From: Amia ocellicauda
Taxonomy: Eukaryota > Chordata > Actinopteri > Amiiformes > Amiidae
Direction: 5' to 3'
NCBI RefSeq assembly: GCF_036373705.1
Contig: NC_089852.1
Location: 30,318,707-30,382,706 of the forward strand
Length of the DNA: 64,000 bases
Shown: in pieces, positions 59,721 to 64,000 of the stretch
Layout: each line of letters starts with the position of its first letter
Numbering within the stretch: position 1 is the stretch's first letter
Notes under the pieces: model-generated
Database searches by the model: none
Seen by the model: only the letters and a program-made list of their open reading frames with translations
Told to the model about the DNA's origin: nothing
Made by a program: the position numbers and the translations under genes

Positions 59721-62700
59721 ATAACCCGTCTGTGTCTGGGGTGTAATGCACTCACGGCCGAGTTTCAGCTGCTCCCCAACCCGATGCTCTCACACCCCCA
59801 ATGAGGAATGTGTGGAAACCATGGTTAACATGTTGTGACATTGTGACATTGTTAGGATGTGTATTCCACTACTTTGATGTAACCGCACTACTGGGCTCCC
59901 ACTGCACATTAGTTCGCCTTTAAATAACCGGCAACCAACTTTTGGTCAGTCAAGAGTAAGGACATTTCAGGTGAATTTAAGCAGATAAAGAATGTGGTTG
60001 AAATGAAATCATTTGCAGATATTTAAAATTGATTTTCCTGCTTTTGCAAGTGGTTTATGAAAGATGTGCCCTGAGATGATAGAATCACTTTCTGATCTGT
60101 CATAGAATTATAATTAATTAAAAAGAATGTATTATCTACTAATAGCTGGTGTGAGAACTTCATTTCATAGCCCCCCCCGCACACACACACAACGATACCT
60201 ATGAAGTTACATGTTAATTCGAGAAAACTGGGCTTACTACCTGGGAGACTTTAATGGAGGTTGACAGCTCCGTGACCTCACTCACTTAGTGACCTGATCT
60301 CAATAACACATTATAATTTATAATAGGTACCTTGTAATCCTAGTCTGCTGTTATATGATATAGCAGATGAGTGGCTGATTCTAACTGAAGCAGGCCTGTG
60401 AAAGAAACACACACTCTTTACACATTAATACATCACCCCTTGGTTGGTCAAAATGATGCGTTTAGGGACAGCCAGGAGTCCTGTAGCAGTCTCTTCACAG
60501 ACATTCAGATGAAGACATGAAAGCGTGGACACAGTATATTAAAGAATCTGGTTAATCGCTTCTATTTGACGCTAGTAGGCAGTAGAGTTCAGCCTTCACT
60601 CTTTCCTCTAAAGTTATTTAGGTAAGACCAAAACCTCTTGAACTGGACTGTGTGGAGATGCTTGGCTCCTCATTCCATTAGGATTATATATACATTTTCC
60701 GGACCATGTGTTTCCAGGGATATGATTATTTTTTGTTTTAATAATGTCAGTCAGCTAAAGCAACTGAGGACAAGATCTCCTGCTTTATGTAGTTCCTATT
60801 GCAAACGTATACTGATCAAATGTCAGTTGGTTAGGCAACTGATCACGCAGGTCTAAAGGTATGTGATTGGATGAATGCTGTGCAAAATTGCTGTGTGAAA
60901 TGCATATTTACCCTGTGCTCTGGCTGTGTTTGTGTTTATCCAATAAATAAAGCTCACTGATTTGGTAACCACCTTTGGTACTGCAGCTTCAGGGCCTTTC
61001 CACACGTACACCACAACAGTGCTCTGCTCCACCACAGTTGCTCCACGCCTCCCTGCTCTGAGACTCTGCCATGTTAGCACACAGGCGCCTTCCCTTGCCA
61101 GGCACCGGGGTCTGAGTCTGCACAGAACAGAATCCACAATCTCGGAGGGAGGAAACCAGCTGGGGTCACTCAGTTACCAACCAGCCAGATGGGCAGAATG
61201 GGACAAATGCTTTGTGAGCTGTGCCTTGTTCTGTAGAGAGATGCCATGGCTGCTGTATTAGAGTCCAGGCGCTCCAGGCTGATCGTTCAGTCTGGCTGGG
61301 GTTGGACTGATGCTCACACACAAGTGCCCCTCTCCAGCAGGGCTGCACAGCTGTGGCCCAGGAGGCGCTTTGGAGTCACATCCCACTGCGCACTCCTACC
61401 CCGCCTCTGTGCTGGCTAACATGGAGCAGTGCGAGCACAGAGGTGCCAATATTGATTCAATGAGACATTAAATTGAGTTGTGCGGCCTCTTATGTGAGGC
61501 CTCTTTCTCACTGCGGACTCATTATCTGCACTCTGTTAAAGTGTACTTGGCCTCCAGTTCCTCCTCACTGTTTATAATATCTGTGAGAAATGGTACGTAT
61601 GATTTATTTCATTCTCTGTTGTGGTTGATGTTAGCATGCAAATGAACATTCAGGTTATCTGCGCGAGCGACCAGGTGAGTGTGGTTTGACAGCAATGTTT
61701 CAAACATCTAGTGATACTACAGAGTGTCTCATTTTGGTTTTTGCCATTTTGTGGGGACGGCTTCTAGAACAAACTTTCCTCCATCATACTGACAGAGCAG
61801 TGCTGTTTACTTTTGATTGAGCTCCCTGGCTGACAACAGCTGAACCCTGTACCCAATTAACACACCACTGCATGCCGAGAACATCATTAGATCTGAGTGG
61901 TATCTCTGTTGCTTCTGGAGGGTTGAAACAGACATTGAAAAAGTTTCCAGGAAGAGAAAAATAATGTTTTTACATTAAGCAAGATGTTAATACAGTTCAT
62001 AAAATAAACCTCTATGTATGTACTATATGCCATTATTTATTAATTAATTTTTTTGTACAAACTAAACAAACCTAACCCATATTCCTATCAGTATTTGATT
62101 GCTATGAAGTCTGACCAGAGTACATTTGTCTCACACTAGTCAACACAATCCAGTTTCCCATTTTTCGTGTCCCAACTAGAACAGTGTTGAGGAAGTCATT
62201 GCTATTGAAAGACAAGAATACACATTGTTTACTTAGAAATGGTTGGAGGCTGAGTAGCAGTGCGATTGCCTCATACACCACAGACTGTTCTGAGGTTAAA
62301 ATGGTTCAAGAAGGAAATCTCCCTGTGCTGCAGCTCTTGAAACGCTAAACATTTACCTTACCATACCATGAACAGACCCCAGTAAAGTGAGGGATAGCAA
62401 ACTGAAATCATTACAGAGCATGGAGAGCTATGGCAACACTACACACATTATTTGCAGATCATTATGCAACTCTGTATGGCTGAGATGTTTGGTATGCATG
62501 TAATTCAGTAGCTGTATGTCCAGCAAAGATTTACCGGGCATATGGAGAAGTTACAAATATTTGGAAACTTTTAACTGAAGTGTGAAATAATGCAAAATAA
62601 TGAAGGGTGGAAAAAACAAACACATTTGCAGTTCCTGAAGCCTGTCAAGATAAGGCAACCACAGCAGCTTGGTCTGCGTTGACTACACTGACTGCGTAAC

Positions 62701-62821
62701 TTCCTGTGTGAAGCTCTAATTAAACTTACACCACCAGTGCAGGTATTAGCATTCACGCCAGAGGAACTGAATGTGTGTCTGGAGAGCGTGCGTTTCTTGG
62801 TCGCCTCGGCCAGACTGCGTG
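59721..62821. other. Intergenic region between PLCXD2 and the SH2D1-like gene
   Basis: The two genes are divergent here. The stretch presumably includes the promoter and 5'UTR of the SH2D1-like gene just left of 62822. No TATA box or CpG-rich block is obvious there, and no other gene is recognised. Confidence 0.55.
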
Positions 62822-62955
62822 ATGGATTGCCCGATGTACCATGGAAGCATCAGCAGGCAGACCTGTGAGGAGCTGCTGTCCAAAAAGGGGAAGGACGGGA
62901 GCTTCTTAGTGCGGGATAGTGAGACCATCTCTGGAGCCATGTGTCTCTGCGTCTA
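62822..62955 (+). CDS. SH2D1 (SAP/EAT-2) family adaptor, first coding exon only
   Basis: SH2D1 proteins are small, nearly SH2-only adaptors. They bind tyrosine motifs in SLAM-family immune receptors and recruit or mimic kinase signalling. The exon encodes [37 protein letters not shown] and GAMCLCV, then two bases before a GTAAGT donor. Arg31 in FLVRDSE is the phosphotyrosine-binding Arg of the SH2 fold. Human SH2D1A exon 1 also ends just after YCLCV in phase 2. The length and start (MD...YHG.ISR) fit SAP and EAT-2 equally, so I give no symbol. The N-terminus of SHIP phosphatases is the main alternative, but DSE followed by CLCV favours SH2D1. The later exons are not in the window. Confidence 0.85.
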
Positions 62956-64000
62956 GTAAGTACTCGACGTCCTCTTGTCAGTGACTGGCGGATATTTTGG
63001 GGAGGGGGGTACTGAGCTTGCTTTTTGACGGGCACTGAAGAGGTAGGTGAGGCGCAATTAAGAGTTCTTCACTGACAGTATGGAATCTGTACTCACAGCA
63101 GCAGTGATCTCACTGGAATTAAAATCAACTTCATAAGAACTGATCTGTCATAAAAGTCTTCAGCACACATGCTCCACACTTCCCCTGTGTTAATTAATGG
63201 GTGAAAGAGACAGCTGTTTAACATCAAAGATTTAGAGGTGAAGTATATTAATAAAAGTAGCAGTTTAAATGACCCAAGTCTTTATTTGTTGGAACTGAAC
63301 ATTATGTGCATTGTGTTGACATCAGTCTGTGACTTTTTTAATTTGAATTTGTATGGATTGAAATGTAAATATAAGATTTTTAGCGCTACTACAATTCATA
63401 ATAATAATAATGCTTTTAATGATTATGACCCATTGTCCAATTATTTGTTTTAATCATGGGTTACTGACAAACATAACTGTTCTAATCACACGCAAATCAG
63501 ACAGCTTGTTTGGTGTTTGGTAATAGTTTTTACTGCGCTGTTATCATTTAAAAACTAAATCTAAACCACTGTGGCTTCATTTGCCACCACCCAGCTGTGG
63601 ACAAGAGACCGCCGCATACAGGGCCTTTCGCCCCATTACCATGTCCGATTGTATGTGTGTTCATAGCTGATACGCCATTCCTAGGACATTATAAGGAAAA
63701 GAGGAAACCCGTCATTAAGTTTCTATTGAGCAAGGACTTAAACCAGCGCCCTTCCCAAGCACTCAACCAAAGGCCAGTTACAACTATTTTACAAGTTTAT
63801 TTGTGCAAACAGCAATTGATTAAGTGATTAAGCGCCACATGTTCCAGTATAGCAGCAATATTGTTTATGTAGCTGCCATTTTAACTAATAGCAATAGTTT
63901 TCATTATCTCCCTATAACCATGCTTTCAGTATAGCAGTAGTAACGTTAACCCCATTAGGGGAGACCGGGACTAGTTGTCAGTTTTTACTCATACACCTTC
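62956..64000 (+). other. First intron of the SH2D1-like gene (partial)
   Basis: The intron opens with GTAAGTAC. The second half of the SH2 domain (the expected TYRV-type strands) is not found before the window ends, so intron 1 is longer than 1045 bases. Confidence 0.7.
63712..63790 (-). repeat. Possible tRNA-derived SINE head
   Basis: On the minus strand TGGTTGAGTGCTTGG resembles a polymerase III A box, and GGTTTAAGTCC resembles a B box about 25 bases later. The spacing and order fit a decayed tRNA-derived SINE, but no tail or target duplication is visible. Confidence 0.3.

Noticed and set aside
59154..59804. 216-codon plus-strand open frame
   Set aside because: It is antisense to PLCXD2 exon 1 and its CpG-rich promoter. 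Length is explained by GC richness, and no recognisable motif is present.
62225..62350. Possible SINE with GAGTAGCAGTGCGATTGCCTC and TGGTTCAAG
   Set aside because: The resemblance to a tRNA-derived SINE is too weak. The boxes are degenerate and no tail or target duplication is visible.

Overview
This window is a piece of a vertebrate nuclear genome, most likely a ray-finned fish. Its genes are split into many short exons with GT-AG junctions, the introns are rich in CA, TA, GA and GAA repeats, and Tc1/mariner DNA transposons typical of fish are present. There are no bacterial-type operons. The species cannot be fixed from the sequence.

Three protein-coding genes can be supported. (1) Nearly half of the window (8570-45147, minus strand) is one gene that I could assemble into 23 coding exons. 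All intron phases agree and the exons give a 1452-residue protein. It is LL5-beta (PHLDB2): an N-terminal FHA domain, a long Ser/Pro/Arg-rich region, coiled coils, and a C-terminal PH domain. (2) Upstream of it on the same strand (49374-59372) is a four-exon gene for a 321-residue phospholipase-C X-domain protein, PLCXD2. The order PLCXD2 then PHLDB2, both on one strand, is as I recall it on human chromosome 3q13, which supports both names. (3) On the plus strand at 62822-62955 is the first coding exon of a small SH2 adaptor of the SH2D1 (SAP/EAT-2) family. Its remaining exons lie beyond the window.

Layout: 1-8569 is the region 3' of PHLDB2, where I see no secure gene. 8570-45147 is PHLDB2, whose long 5' introns carry an intact Tc1/mariner transposon (42520-43740) and an internal CpG-rich block (33950-34420) that could be an alternative promoter. 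45148-49373 is intergenic with CpG-rich candidate promoter sequence and a small palindromic transposon remnant. 49374-59372 is PLCXD2, with a 250-bp GA-rich tract next to a splice donor, a ~1-kb minisatellite and a fossil Tc1-like end. 59373-62821 is intergenic and 62956-64000 is the first intron of the SH2 gene.

The three genes do not form a pathway in any operon sense. LL5-beta (from family knowledge) is a PtdIns(3,4,5)P3-binding cortical scaffold, PLCXD2 is a predicted phosphoinositide-cleaving enzyme, and SH2D1 proteins couple SLAM-family receptors to kinases. The points most worth checking are: the FHA domain in an LL5-beta gene; the intact transposase with 36 residues between its second and third catalytic acids (the DD36E class); the internal CpG block; an unassigned exon-like segment at 23717-23817; and the higher-order minisatellite.
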